This document shows, piece by piece, positions 9,171 through 21,900 of a DNA stretch of 64,000 bases. A program made the position numbers and the translations under genes. This DNA is from Flammula alnicola (taxonomy: Eukaryota > Basidiomycota > Agaricomycetes > Agaricales > Strophariaceae), in contig JADNRV010000040.1 in NCBI GenBank assembly GCA_015499995.1, positions 186,001 through 250,000 of the forward strand, in the 5' to 3' direction. The first letter of the stretch is position 1, and each line of letters opens with the position of its first letter. The notes under the pieces were generated by a model. The model was not told where the DNA came from. It made no database searches and saw nothing but the letters and a program-made list of their open reading frames with translations.

Positions 9171-12100
9171 TCATGAATAAAATCTATATTCTCCACCGCC
9201 GCTATTCCAAAACGGCTGCACCGGTGGAGGTTGCTGCTGCTGCTGCTGCTGGCCTGAAGAAGGCCACGGCGACGGGACTGACATCCCCATCGCAAGTTGG
9301 TGGCTCTGATCAGGCATGTCTTGGTCTTCATACGAAGACGCCCCCATCGCCTGATGTTGTATGTGCTGCTGCTGCTGAAGCGCCTGGTGGTGGTGCTGCG
9401 AATGGCCATCCATACCAGGCTTCAAGTCAAACATCGTTGTCGCCTGGTGCTGGTGCTGGTGCGGGTGCAGGTGCGGCTTCTCAAAAACCGGCGTGCCGGG
9501 GATAGAGATCATGGTCTGGTCCAGGCTCATTTCCCCCAGGGACATGCTATGCCCACTGTGATGTTGTTGGCTAGCCATACTCGACGAGGGCGCAGATGTG
9601 TTCGCGTACGACCCACTGAACGCGCTCGGGGTGTGGAAATACGTCGTCGGGCTGGCGGCGGGCGCTTGCGCCGCCGGAGGCTGGGGGCCGAAGACAGGGG
9701 GTGCAGGATGGTGTGCAGGGAACGTCGGCGTCGACGGATGTCCCGAGCTCGCGACACTCGTCGTCGTGAACGGCGAGCTCGAAGCAGAGGTTGGCGCGCC
9801 TGTGTTCGAAAAGGGGCTCGAGACGGCACTGTAGCCCATTCCATCAACAGCTGCGCCAGCAGAGCCATGTGCTGCTGCTGCTGCTGCATCGTACGACGAC
9901 TGGGTCTGATCGTACATCGCATTCGACTGTGATTGACCCTGGTCGAACATATGTCGAGCGTACGGCGGATGTTCAGGTGATAGTTGCTGCTGCTGCTGCT
10001 GATCCACACTAAACCGTCTCCTCTGCATCGCATGCATATTCATCATATCCGACGAAGTAGGTGTCCCAAAGAAAGGATACTGCACATCCTCCGACCCAGC
10101 ATCCACGGAGTGCCTCTGCCTCTGCTGCTGCTGCTGGTCCGCATGAACCTGGCCGAAAGACGACGACCGCGCACGATTAGGCTCCTGCTCATAACCCGCC
10201 GTCGTCGTGGTCGACGGCGACTGCTGCGCGCTATTCGGCGGACCCGACGTCGACACGCCGCCGTGCAACTTCTGCTTCTGCTGCTGCTGATACGCCATCA
10301 CCGCCTCAGCGGTGGGCAACGGGCGCGGCGTCGACGTCATCAAAGGCTGCTGCTGCTGCTGCTGCTGCGAGCCAGCAGGCATCGACACCGAGTGCTGCCG
10401 CGACCGCATACTGTTCGCCGCCGAGCCGTCCTTGTTCGTGCGGATGCGGATGCCCACAGACGGATAGCCCGGGGCTTTCTTCGCGTGCTTCTTCTCCTTC
10501 TCGTCCTGACCTTGGTCGGCGATCTTTGCAGCGGCGATTCGCGCAGCAGCGACGGACGTCAGTACGGACGTCAATTCTTGTTTCTGGTGCTGCTCGCTAC
10601 GGACGAGGTTGTCTTGCGGGAACGCGCTTGGAGGAACCGACGAGCGAGAGGTAGACGACGACGACGATGGCGGCAGTTCGGCATGGTGCTGCTGCAGGTG
10701 CTGCTGGGCGCCTGGGGTACCATTATGCGAGTACTGCCCAACTTGGCTGTCATCGGTGGCATTCCAGTCAAACCCAGACATCATGCCCTCTGCACTGGCG
10801 ACGTTACTCGAGGCATCGTAGCCTGTCGAAGACGCTGTAAAAATCACCAAACCAACCATCAGCATCCGTAAACCCAAACCCAAAAAGAGACAAAAATACC
10901 TGCACCCAAATCAACCTGATCATGCTTCCTCTTCAGCCCATTCCCATTCCCACCACCACCATGGCCCCTCGAGACGAAGCGCGTACACAACGCCTCCACC
11001 ACCTTGCGCTGGGCATCGCCCATACCCATGGTCGCGCCAAGCTCCGAAAGTATGCCCAAGCCCACACCGACATCGTCCCTGAGCGCGCCGCCATCAAAGG
11101 CAAACGTCGACGACGACGCCTTGCCGGTCAGCCCCGCATGCGCGCAGATGACGACAGCGTCAAAGACGACCTTGTCGAGGGGGTAGAGGTCGAGCAGTAC
11201 CGGCGAGACGTTTGCCGACACCGTGGATGCGGATGGCGGCTTGCTGGTGCTAGTGCTCGTGCTAGTGCTAGTCGAGGAGGAGGAGGGCACGCAAGTCGAG
11301 GACAGCGAAGCCTGATGATGCAGTCCTTTCGCTGCCCTGATAATCGCCTGCGCAGCGTGAACCGTCGCTTGTGACGCCGGCGAGCTCATAGCAGCAGCAG
11401 CAGCAGCAGGCGCCGCTGCAGGAGAATTAGTCCTCGCGAACCCCGAAGTCGAGCTCTCGTGCGAGGCCATATGATGGCCCAACTGCAACCCAGACGACGA
11501 ACTACCCGCAGCCGCCGACGCCGATGCCATAGCAGCAGCGTGCCGCAAGAAGGGCGTATACACCTTGAGCACCAACAAGTTCGCCATAACCGCCAACTCG
11601 CAGCTCTGCACCTCCAGGATCCCGTCCTTGTCCTTGTCCGTCATGCCCAACGGCGACTGGTCGTCTTCTACGACCATCGACGAATTCGTCGCAGTACCGA
11701 TAGCACTGGCACTGGCACTGGGCCACCTGAGCTGCGGCGGAAGCCCAGATTGCCAGCGCCTGATCTCGCCCTCGAGCGCGGCGGCCTGGTCCAGCGTGTA
11801 CCCACAACAGCAGTCCGGATGCACGATGCGGCTCTTGATGCTCTGCGCGAGCTGTGTTAACCTACAAAAAAAAAAGACGAAAATCAAATAAATACGTGCG
11901 CTCTCCTCCATATCGGAAATAGGAAACGCGGTAGAAAAACAAGAAAAGACATACCGATACCTCGCGCCCAGATACGCTTCCGAGTCCGCCTCCGAGTCCC
12001 TATCAACAGCACCAGCTCCGTCGCCCGCGCCGGACAGCGCATGCGTGGCGCTCGCACTTGGCGCCGCAGACCTATGCCTCCTCTGCCTCGCAGCATAGTA

Positions 12101-14943
12101 CTCCTCGTGCTGCTGCTGCTGCTGCTGCTCGTCTTCGGACCCGTAGCCGTCCTGGTCCATCGTATCACCCATCTGCTGCGTTGAAGTGCGTACGTTTTGA
12201 CGACTACTGGTGGTGGTGGTGGTAGTTAATGAGCACGCAGGCAGCTTCGCGGCGTAGGAGTAGGGTGGGATGTAGGGATGGTGGCCCAGCGCGTCAGAGG
12301 TGAACCTATGTATGTTGGAAGGAAGAAAGGAAGGAAGGAGGGTCAGGAAAACTGGCTCAGGAAAAGCTACCCCCACGAGACGCAAACCACAAAAGAAGGC
12401 GAGGGAAGAGAAAGAGAGAAAGAGAAAGAAAAAGAGAACGAATATCAAACTTACAAATCATAAAACAACACCTCCCACCAAACCATCCTCTTCCACTCCT
12501 CCCTCGCCCTCTCCCTCTCCGCATCCCGTTCGCGCTTGCTCGGGCCCACTTTCCCTCCAGACACACCGCTGCCCATCGCACCACCCCCACCACCACCACC
12601 GAGACCAAGACCGCTACTGCCCCTCCTGTCGTTGTTGCTACCACCACCACCACCACTACCGCTGGAGGCGAGCTTGCTCCGCCGAGTCGATGATGCGGAC
12701 GAGGACGAGGAGTCGCGCGCAAGACCCATCCCACGCGCCGTGTTCACGAGCTTGCCGACCTACAGTAGATACATGTTGGTGTGGAGGGGAGGGAAAAAGT
12801 AAATGATCCAAATAATGAGCGACTCCGAAGAACAGCGAAGAGCGAAAAGACGCACCAGAGCATAAACCAGCCCGCTCTCCTTCTCCTTCTCCATCTCCTC
12901 GCCACCCAAGCCCAAGCCCATACCCACTGCGCCACCACCCATTCGAGGCGCGGCACCTGATCCCGACATCAATAGATAGCCCAGCCCAACGAGACACGCC
13001 AGCAAATAGTCCATCTTCTCCGCCTCCTCCGCTGCAGCCGTCGTCGTATACGCACTGCCACTGCCCGACGAGGACGCCGCCGCCGCCGAGGCGGACGAGG
13101 TGTGCGTGTCCCATACACCCAGGGCCTGTTGTGAGAGCGCATAGAAGAACGCAGGGCTCTCAGATGGCGGATTGACGTTGCTGCGACTACCACTACCACT
13201 ACTTTCCGGCGTCGACTCCAGGGGCGACTGAGACGACTCGACGGCCGCGGCGCCAACAGCCAAGACGGCACACATCGCCGCAAAGAACGTCAACGACTGC
13301 TGCGGGTCATCGCCCGCTGCTGCTGCTGCGTCGTTGGCCTCGTTGGCCTCGCTATTGCCCGTAGTACCGCTCTTCCCGTGCTTCCCACCACCAGCACCAG
13401 CACCACTAACACCACCCTCATCCATACCCATACCCATACCCACATCCGCATCCAGCCCCTGCCCCTGCGCCCCCAACTGCTGCTGCTGCTGCTGCTGCAA
13501 CCCCAAAATCCCCCCAAAATAAATCTGCCTCGCCCTCCTCGCCTCCCTCACCTTCACCCTCTCCCTCTCCTTCCTCTCCCTCTCCCTCTCTCTTTCCAGC
13601 TTGCTCTCCGCCGCCCCACCAGTACCAGAGAGGATGTTTAGACACCTGGTTTCGAACGCCTTCCAAGGACTATCGAACGCCACCCAAGGACTATGAGTAG
13701 GAGTAGGGTTAGGAGGAGCGCCAGGACCTTGCCCCGGGCGCGGGCCAGGCTCGAACGGGACGGGGCGCACGCGGAAGACCTCGCGCGCGCGCTGGAGGAG
13801 GCGTCTGCACGTCGGCAAAGGGGGGAGGAGGGCGAGCAGCGCGGGGGTGACTTGCGGTTTCGTGTACTGCGGCTGCGGCTGCGGTTGCGGTTGTGAGAAG
13901 GTGTACGCGGTGGGCGACGTCGCTGGGGAGGCAGATGACGGCGATGGTGTGTTCGGCGGCGGATGGTGGGGGAAGGCGGCGGATGAGGAGGCGGAGGTGC
14001 CGGGGGGTGGGATTGGGGGTACGGGGTAGTATATACTGAGCGCGGGGAGTAAGAGTTGGGCGGACGATTGCTGGTGGTGGAGGTCAGAGCGCGGGAGGGG
14101 AAGCGGACTGCGTTTGAGCGGGGACGACGGGCGACTTGTCGGGTGTGCGGGCCGACTGTCGATGATGGTATTGCTGCGCGGGCGCGAGCTGAGCTCGATG
14201 TCGTCGAAGGGCGATGGTTCGAGTTTGATGAAGCCGGTGTTGCCTGCACTGGAGAACGCGTGATGTCTCAGGGAGGATGAGGTAGCGGTGGGAGAGGGAG
14301 AAGGCCAAGAAATGCCAAGATCGAGGTCGTCCAGCCATATTGATGCGATGTCGTAGGTGTCGCTGGCAGACATATGCGATGGAGGCGCGGCGTAGTGGTG
14401 ATGGTGCTGGTGCGATGCTTGAGCGTGTGGGGCGAATGAGGACGAGGGCGCGGGGTTAGAAGGGTACGAAAATGGGTAGGTGGACTGGAACGCGGGGGGT
14501 GTCTGGCCAGACGTGATCATGGCGAGGATGGCTTCGACCTGGATGAGGCGATTATTGAGGGAATGCAAGTCCCTACATAGGTGTCAGCTGGATTGGATTA
14601 CACGCGAAGCAGATACGCACACTTTCTCAGCAGCAGCAGGGGAATAAATACACCTGACGACAGTGTCGCGCTTGGTGCAACTTCCGCACGGAGCTCTTCT
14701 GTCGCATTTTAGCTTTAGCCGCTTACACTGTTATAACCAGGTGCATAGTTAACTGGGTGAAACTGGTGGTGGAGGAAGCACGGGAACTGACCTCGGCGCA
14801 TACGACGGTGATTCTGGAACGGATTTGACTGTATTTTTGCGGAGAAGATGAGGCTCTCGGTGGAATCAGGTGGAAAAAAGAACTCACGGTCCCGTCGATG
14901 GCTGTTGGTGATTCGCAGAAGACGGTGGTTGGGAAGCATCCAT
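9171..14943 (-). CDS. Zn(II)2Cys6 fungal transcription factor with polyQ tracts
   Basis: The model is complement of 9171-10834, 10900-11861, 11955-12305, 12455-12759, 12856-14572, 14621-14727, 14792-14828 and 14888-14943, about 1,732 aa. The zinc cluster at residues 29-57 has the exact spacing C-x2-C-x6-C-x5-C-x2-C-x8-C (CAECKRLKLKC…RC), followed by DLHSLNNRLIQVEA, a short coiled-coil-like dimerisation region. The middle homology region is recognisable: ARGMGLARD, then REEWKRMVWWEVLFYDL and FTSDALGHHPYIPPYSY spliced across an intron. Long Ser/Pro/Gln/Ala-rich segments, several polyQ runs and poly-Gly make up the rest, especially the last 550 residues. It should act in the nucleus as a DNA-binding regulator. 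Target genes cannot be inferred. All seven introns keep frame, and the third splits the Cys cluster region as is common in this family. Confidence 0.9.
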
Positions 14944-15559
14944 TCTACGGTGGAGACCTGAGGGATTGAGAGATGAGGGAAAAGAGGGACGGAGAGTTGG
15001 TGTCTCTCGCTTGTTATTCAGTCATCATGTCACACTGTGACCACTCTCCCTCTGAAATCAAGATCTCTCACTGTAATTATATCCTGCCGCGGCCACCTCA
15101 TGCCGTTTGTTTGTTTTTGACTCCGCTTTGGGTTATACATCCATGTAACCCCCCCGCGGGCCGCGAATACCATAGATCCCACAGGCACAGGCCCATCTCG
15201 TGAGAGCCCCTTCTCTATGCTCCGCATCGACACTACAAGTTCATTTGCGTGGTCTCCTTTGCCGACTCACCAGCCCGAGTTTAATGACGTCAATAATCCT
15301 AGGTATCTCTAGCAATTCTATGCCTCCTGGACTACAACAGCCCACATACGCCCATTTCAAATCTTCGGAACCTCTGCGTTTCGGCCCCTCCCGCCTGGGA
15401 AGTTGGGGACCTATCACCTTCTGGCCCAAATCTCCCACATCCTCGCGTATCCCTCCAACGCCAACGACGACCTTCCTATGTATGTACCTCCTTAGCGCCC
15501 CCTTGGCTCCACCACTGGCAATTGCCGCTTTCGGTGTGCCTACTTCAAGTTAATCTGCG

Positions 15560-18435
15560 ATGGTCATTTTTAGAACCGTCGCTGAGTCAGAAATCAAAAG
15601 CTCGACGCGAACTCGACCCATTTGTATCTGCGTTGTCACCCGAACATACCGTAGCCGACAGACAGACAGACTGAAAACGTGCGTGTCCGTACCTACCTAC
15701 CTTTTGGGTCAGTTATCGCCTCGGGCAGCGCTCACAGTGATATAATACAGTTCCTCATCACCCATCACTCGCGCGCCCAAGCTGCTGGACGCGATGCCCG
15801 CCATCAGGTGCAGCCATCCGTCATGCTCCATTGCGTTAGCGTCGTTATGTATGCCTGGAGATCGGGACGGTCGTGTATCGTCACATTGCTTACATACATC
15901 TCGCAGAAGCGCTCAACAACCAACTCAATTCTCAGCAATTCCTGTGGCGCTGATCAAGCCGCCGACCCTTTCTCCACTACCGTCGGACCGACCAAGGCAA
16001 AAAAAAAAACCCCCAAGTTGGCGTTGTGGGCCGTAGGCAAGTACGGTACGCAGGCGGCTGGTGGCGTTAACTTTAACGTTTGTGGCGCCTTGGTGACAAT
16101 GACATTCCACAATCGTCGCAACCTGGACCATGATCATGATGAACAAAAACAGTTACGAGCTTAATGCAGAGTCCAGACCGTCGCGCCCGTGCCGATTTCT
16201 TTTTGTGTTACATCTGCCCTCCCATTGCAATTGGCTCAAGCAAGCCGATCAAGCCGACCCCAAGGCATACGGATTCGTAGCGAGAAGTAAATTTCCTCCT
16301 GCATTCTTAGTATCACCGCCCTTTTGACTTTCTTTTTACAGATAAGTACCAGGCGTCCAATGTCCAATGTCGTATGTACATAGCTCAAGCAGAACCAAAT
16401 CAATACAGCCCCAGATTCGGATTCGTAACCCGAGAGAGACATATTTTGATCATCTTGTTCCTCGTCTTCTTTCTACCAGATACGTACCAGGCGTCGCATC
16501 CAATGTCGTAAGGCCTCTGTAGGGAAACACCGATGTCTTCTCCCTGCAGACCGTCGAATTCGTGCCGAGTTTATTTTTGTCGGGTGTCTATGCAAGCCAC
16601 CCTCCTTCCAAATTCCTATTGGCTCGAGTCAACTTGTGGATCAATTCAGACACCAATGACATGCCCCAAGAGAGAGAGATAATTTCCCTCCTGCAGTATG
16701 TATGTATGTATGTACTTCCGTTTTTGTTTTTGTTTTGTTTTGATCATTTTATTCCTTGCCTAGTAGTGGATGTCAGGCGTCCCGTCCAATATATCGCAAG
16801 GCCCAACGGAACGCTGAGATCGTCTTCCTCCAGACCTTCGAATTCTCGCCCCGTTTTTTTTTTGTCGGTGCTTATGCAAGACTCGTACTGAGCCCTAGAG
16901 GAACGCTGAGACTGTCTCCTTCCAGAGCTTTATACCGATGCGTTGCTGTATACTACCCATCATTGCGAGCCGTAGGCAAGTGGGTGACGTTGAGCCATCT
17001 GTCAACGTCATTCCTTTTTTGACCACACATCATCACGAGTTAGCAGTTCCGAGCTTAATCAACCAGGTTCCAGACCGTCTTCTTTTTGTCTACTTATGCA
17101 AGGATTCCCTGGGCTCACTCTCGTTGGCTCGAGCAGATCAATCCGACCCCAACTTGAATACGGATTATTAACCCAAGACAGCAGTAATTTCCCTAGGCCT
17201 CCCTGCAGTAGTAGTATGCACCTATGTTTTATCACTTCCATTTGACTTTCTTTTTCTACATAGGTCAAAGGTGAACCCCCCCCCCCCACGGGCCGGGGCC
17301 AAGATCAATCCGACCCCAAGTCATATGGATTCATAGTGACCCAAGAAAGAAGTAATTTTCCGCCTGCATTCTAAGTATCACTGTCATTTTATTTTATTTT
17401 TTCCAGATAGGTACTGGGCGTCCAAAGTCGTAGCTCAACAATCCAATCCCAATAAGATACGGATTCGGAGAGACGTAATTTCCCTCCTGCAGTATGTATG
17501 TACTTCTGTTGTTGATCATTTTATTCCTCGCCTTCTTTTTACCAGACGCGTACCAGGTATCCCGTCCAACGTCGTAAGGCCTATGTAGGAGGGGGATGCC
17601 GATATCGCCTTTTTCCAGACCGTTGAATTCGTGCCGAGTTTATTTTTGTCGGTGCCTATGCAAGACTCCTTCTCTCCCGTTGGCTCCGAGTCAAGCAGAA
17701 TCACTATCAATCCCACTCCAATAACATAAAGCTTCTTAATCCAAAAATCCCGTAAGCCCCAGAGGAACGCTGAGATTGTCTTCTTCCGGTTCCAGAGCTT
17801 TATACCGATGTCTTACTGCATATTCATTATTGCCATCTGCGTATGCAGATGACAACGGCATCCCTTTTTTTGACTAATTAGTAACGTCTCAATCCACATC
17901 ATCACGAGTACGAGTTAACAGTTCCGAGCTTATTCAACCAGGTTCCAGACCATCGTCTTGTCGTCCATGCAAGATTCCCTCACGCTCGTTGGCTGAGGGC
18001 TCGAGCAGATCAATCCGACCCCAACAGAAGTAATTTCCCTAGGCCTCCCTGCAGTAGTGTGCACTTGTGTTTTATCACTTCCATTTGACTTCCTTTTTCC
18101 AGGTCAAAGGACCCCCCACGGGCCGAGGCCACAGACATACGTACCACGGTACCAGGCGCATGTACGATGTCGTAAAGGCCTAAAGGAACATCGTTTTGTA
18201 GGTTTCTGATCGTTTTATCGTTCTCGTACTGCCTTCTTCTTCCGGATATTTACCAGGAGTACAATTGAGTAACTTCAGGTAACTTCTAACAATGCGAAAG
18301 GAAGTGACGCCGAGATCGGCTTTCAGGTCAAGGTCAGGTGAAGGTAAGCGGGACACAACACGATCCACGGAACTGGATACAGTGCCTACCTGATATGATA
18401 TCGGATCTACCCCGCAGGCAGGTCTAGGCCTCACA
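15560..18435. repeat. Diverged tandem segmental duplications
   Basis: Blocks at about 16450-17300 recur at about 17510-18130 in the same order. They include GTGCCGAGTTTATTTTTGTC, GGAACGCTGAGAYTGTC…CAGAGCTTTATACCGATG, CAGTTCCGAGCTTA-TCAACC, AGATCAATCCGACCCC, CCTAGGCCTCCCTGCAGTAG and a C-run followed by ACGGGCC. The offset is about 840-1060 bp. Further partial copies occur at 15600-16400 and 16740-16870. Copies differ by substitutions and indels throughout, so the array is old. It encodes nothing recognisable. Confidence 0.6.
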
Positions 18436-18659
18436 GCTTCACCGTCCAGAGCCCGGCCAATAGTGAGAGTTCAGCAAGACGTCTGTAGTACTCAAGTACT
18501 CAACCTGCATCAACAAATGTCATGTAGATTTTCTGCCTAAATACATTTTTTGCTATTATGTATCCAATTTCTTCGAAGGCATTGTGTTAAATGAGGTTAA
18601 AAATGGCCAAAGAGAGTGTTTGTTGTTGATAAAACTAGATAGCCATATGCGTCGCTGAA

Positions 18660-18995
18660 GCGGTCCTTCGACCCTCTCTGAATCGAGGACTCTGAGCCCC
18701 CCCTGCTGGCTCCGTGAACACAAGCCCACTATTAGCTACCCTCAATGGCTCCGCTGGTCTAGCCTTTTTCGTGTTATTCACTTCACTGACCTGACAAGAC
18801 TGGCCGCTCCTAGAATTCGAAACCTTCTCGACATAAATTGCACACGGCCGAGTAAACCGTCTCTGAATCGAGTACTAACTCCCCTGGCCTAGCCCTTTCA
18901 TTTAATGCATTCACGTTCACTGACACCATTGGACGCCGCTCCTACATAGAATTCGAAACCTCCTCCGAGTCGAAATGAATTGCACTCGGTAAGTG
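18660..18995. repeat. Diverged repeat with Gaattcgaaacc motif
   Basis: Two copies of a 130-180 bp unit are visible. Each contains CTCTGAATCGAG, a GGCCTAGCC-like segment, CGCTCCTA followed by GAATTCGAAACCT, and a segment ending in AATTGCAC-CGG. The copies start near 18670 and 18856. They are diverged and non-coding. Confidence 0.4.
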
Positions 18996-21900
18996 GCGCC
19001 GTGAGAGTTTTGGATTGGACAGAATCAGTCTCCTCTCTGTCGTCCGCGTCTATCTTCCCTTGGAGAACAGTTCATTTTATTGTACACGGTCGATCCTATT
19101 CAATTTTATCCGCAATATGTAGTACAGGCCCTCGAGAGTCTATAATCCCTGGCCTAGGCTTTTGATCTTATTCAGTGGCGCCGGCTGTATAGTGTACATA
19201 GCCCAGAGTTCAGTCATTTACTAACGCGCGCCAACATGGCGTCTCGGACGCCCTCGATCAATTAGTAAATCCGAACGCACGTTAAATTTAATAATGAAAA
19301 ACTTAATAATAATAATATTGGGATCTGGAAAAGAATTCCAATATCTTGGAAGATGTATATAATCCATCTCCCCTCTGTCTGCAGGATTAATCTATTAATC
19401 TATGCATATGTACATACGACGAAGACTCAATGCGCTCCAATCTTAGCCTACGATTTCCCATACACATGTACTGCCGGTACTGTACTTACTCACATGCGTC
19501 TCTAATAATACACACAACCTCGCGCGTCGTTTGAATTTGAATCAGGGCGTGATTGCCTTGCAAGTTTCAGGTACCCACGCACGTAGGGTGCTTATTTCTG
19601 ACTGAATTCCTCGTTGTGGGTAGCTATTACCCGTGATGGAGATGAATCCATGATGGTACGCGCCAATCGATATGAAAAACGGATCTTAGTATTCATTGGC
19701 TTATCTTGTACAGGTCCTAACAATGCGGCTGAGCGAGATAATTGAGTGCTTATTCAATCATCCAATCATATCTCTGCCGAGGGATTCAGACAATTTAATA
19801 TACCTACCTACCATCGTTTTCACTGCTTAAAGCGCGGCAAAAAGTCAAGAACCTTCAAGAACTCGAGTCGCCTTTCGCTTAATTTAAAAGTGGCGAATGG
19901 CATGGGCAAAAATGAATATAAAAATAATTCTGAATTAATTTGCGTCATTCAGAACCGTGAACCGCCTACTAGAAGTCTGTTAGCGAGCGAGCTTGCCGAT
20001 TCGCTCACACCTCACAATCGCTCGCGTATTCGCTGAATCTCGATAAAGTAACCAAGCTATCATGATCAAAAAGCGTCCTGATATGTCCTGCTGCATCCTT
20101 GATTTCATCTGAACGCATCCCCGAATGTAGCCGCCGCAAACCCACCTGTGCGTGCTGTACTTATCCCTCTGACCCACCTCAACTCTCCATCCTTCTCCAT
20201 CTATCCATCCTCCTGATTCTCCCAAAGGAGTATCCATGGTGCAGCCGTGCGCGGCATCCACGTTGCCGGGAAAGGTCCCGGCTGCCGAAATCTCAAAAGA
20301 GAAAAAAATAATGGATCCGATTCCCATAGATCTGAGAAACATGACGAGAGAAGACATGTTGAAGACCCCCTCCTCCTCCTCTCCACTTGGCATCCTCGCG
20401 GTTTGCCGAAGAACCACAGTTCTCCAGCTGTCAGGCTTTCAAATTCAAAGCGCGCGCGTCAAACTTGAGCTTGAATCTGCAACTTGGGATGGGGGCGACC
20501 CTGCACACACTTGGCTGGACGTCGGACCGTGTGCCGGAGTATTCATGGTACGTCAGGGATTGGATGGCTGTCATATGCGATGCATATGTTTTTTGATTGG
20601 CCTTGGACCAGCCAGCGTCGACTTTGTCCTGGTCCAGGGGGACTTTTGGGACGATGGCCTGCTTGCGAGAATTCCGAGTTCAGTGGTCGACTCTGGTCGA
20701 CTGCGAATTCGAAGGACGACTACCCAGCCATCGTCCCATCTATCATAACGCGCGTAATAGGCGAATGAATCAGAGACGTCCCCATCCTCACCTCAGTCTT
20801 CTGGCTTCTTCTCATTTGCTTCTCATTCAGCTCAAAAATAACGGCTTCACACTGACATTTGACTCCCATTGTGCGTTCTGTTCACATCATCGCGGTCCGG
20901 TTCTCTTCTCTGATGCATTCTCACCGTTCGCTCTGGCACCCTCAAAACCCTAGATTCAGATAAAAATACATGACCGTTCGTTCATTAATATGTTAATACC
21001 CCTTGTTCTTCGGAACATCTTCGCAATCTGACCGCTGCGTTTACCCGTCGTAGGCTGCTGTGTCTGTCGAAGGCAAACCTGACCTTGGCCAGCCTTGGCC
21101 TCCTCTCGTGGTTGCATCCTCCACTAATTTCGGACCGTATGTGGATAGAATTTAACACGGTTTTGAGGTGGCGCCTCTGCGTGAAAACATCCACCCTCTT
21201 TCCTCCACGTGGTTATCATTAGTGATAAGCAATGAATTACGGACCCTCGGGACGCCAGATTAATGAGCCTACGCCGGTGTGTTGGATTACATGGTACGTC
21301 CTAATTGCTCAGCGTCGTCCACGACGGTGGTTATGGCATATCTCGTTATTGTCACCTACACTTCGGTTTAACCATTTATGTGGCAATAAATCCGACACAG
21401 ACCTACAGGATCAGACCATCATCGAAAATCTATCCTATGGCAATGAGATAAGGAATGTCAGCTACAAACACTAGAGTGTACATAATAAACCGCCCTCCGC
21501 GCATAACGCGGCCCAGCATGGTACAATGCAAGCTGGTTGAGCTGGTTGCATGTAAATTTTCCCATCAATCCTGAGCAAGATATAGGTGTAATAGAGCTGA
21601 GAGACCTGTGTGCGTCTTATATGCGAGGTTACTACTACTTACGGCAAGAAGGGGTGCAGGGCAAATGACACGAGGGGACCGCAACCATCACAGCGGGCAG
21701 AGACTGGCAGAAAAGAGACAACCTCAAGGCTCAGCTGACGCCATTGTGACATTTGACTTGACAAGAAAACATTCAGTAAGCGAGGTATCAACTGGTATCA
21801 ATGTATTGTCAAGGTGCAGGTGTTTGAGGCACCACTGATTGCGAGCGAATGACGTTCTAATTTTGGCAGGTCGGGTAGATGAGACTTCCAGCATCAAGTA

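Noticed and set aside
9297..9932. Plus-strand Arg/Leu-rich frames antisense to the Zn2Cys6 gene (also 9984-10871)
   Set aside because: They are shadows of CAG/GC-rich coding sequence on the minus strand, giving poly-Leu and poly-Arg.
18740..18780. tRNA-like GCTCCGCTGGTCTAG
   Set aside because: No complementary acceptor stem or T-arm nearby. It belongs to the diverged repeat.
19980..20748. Frames of 145 (-) and 170 (+) codons in the gene-poor region
   Set aside because: They overlap antisense and show no domain, signal or splice structure.
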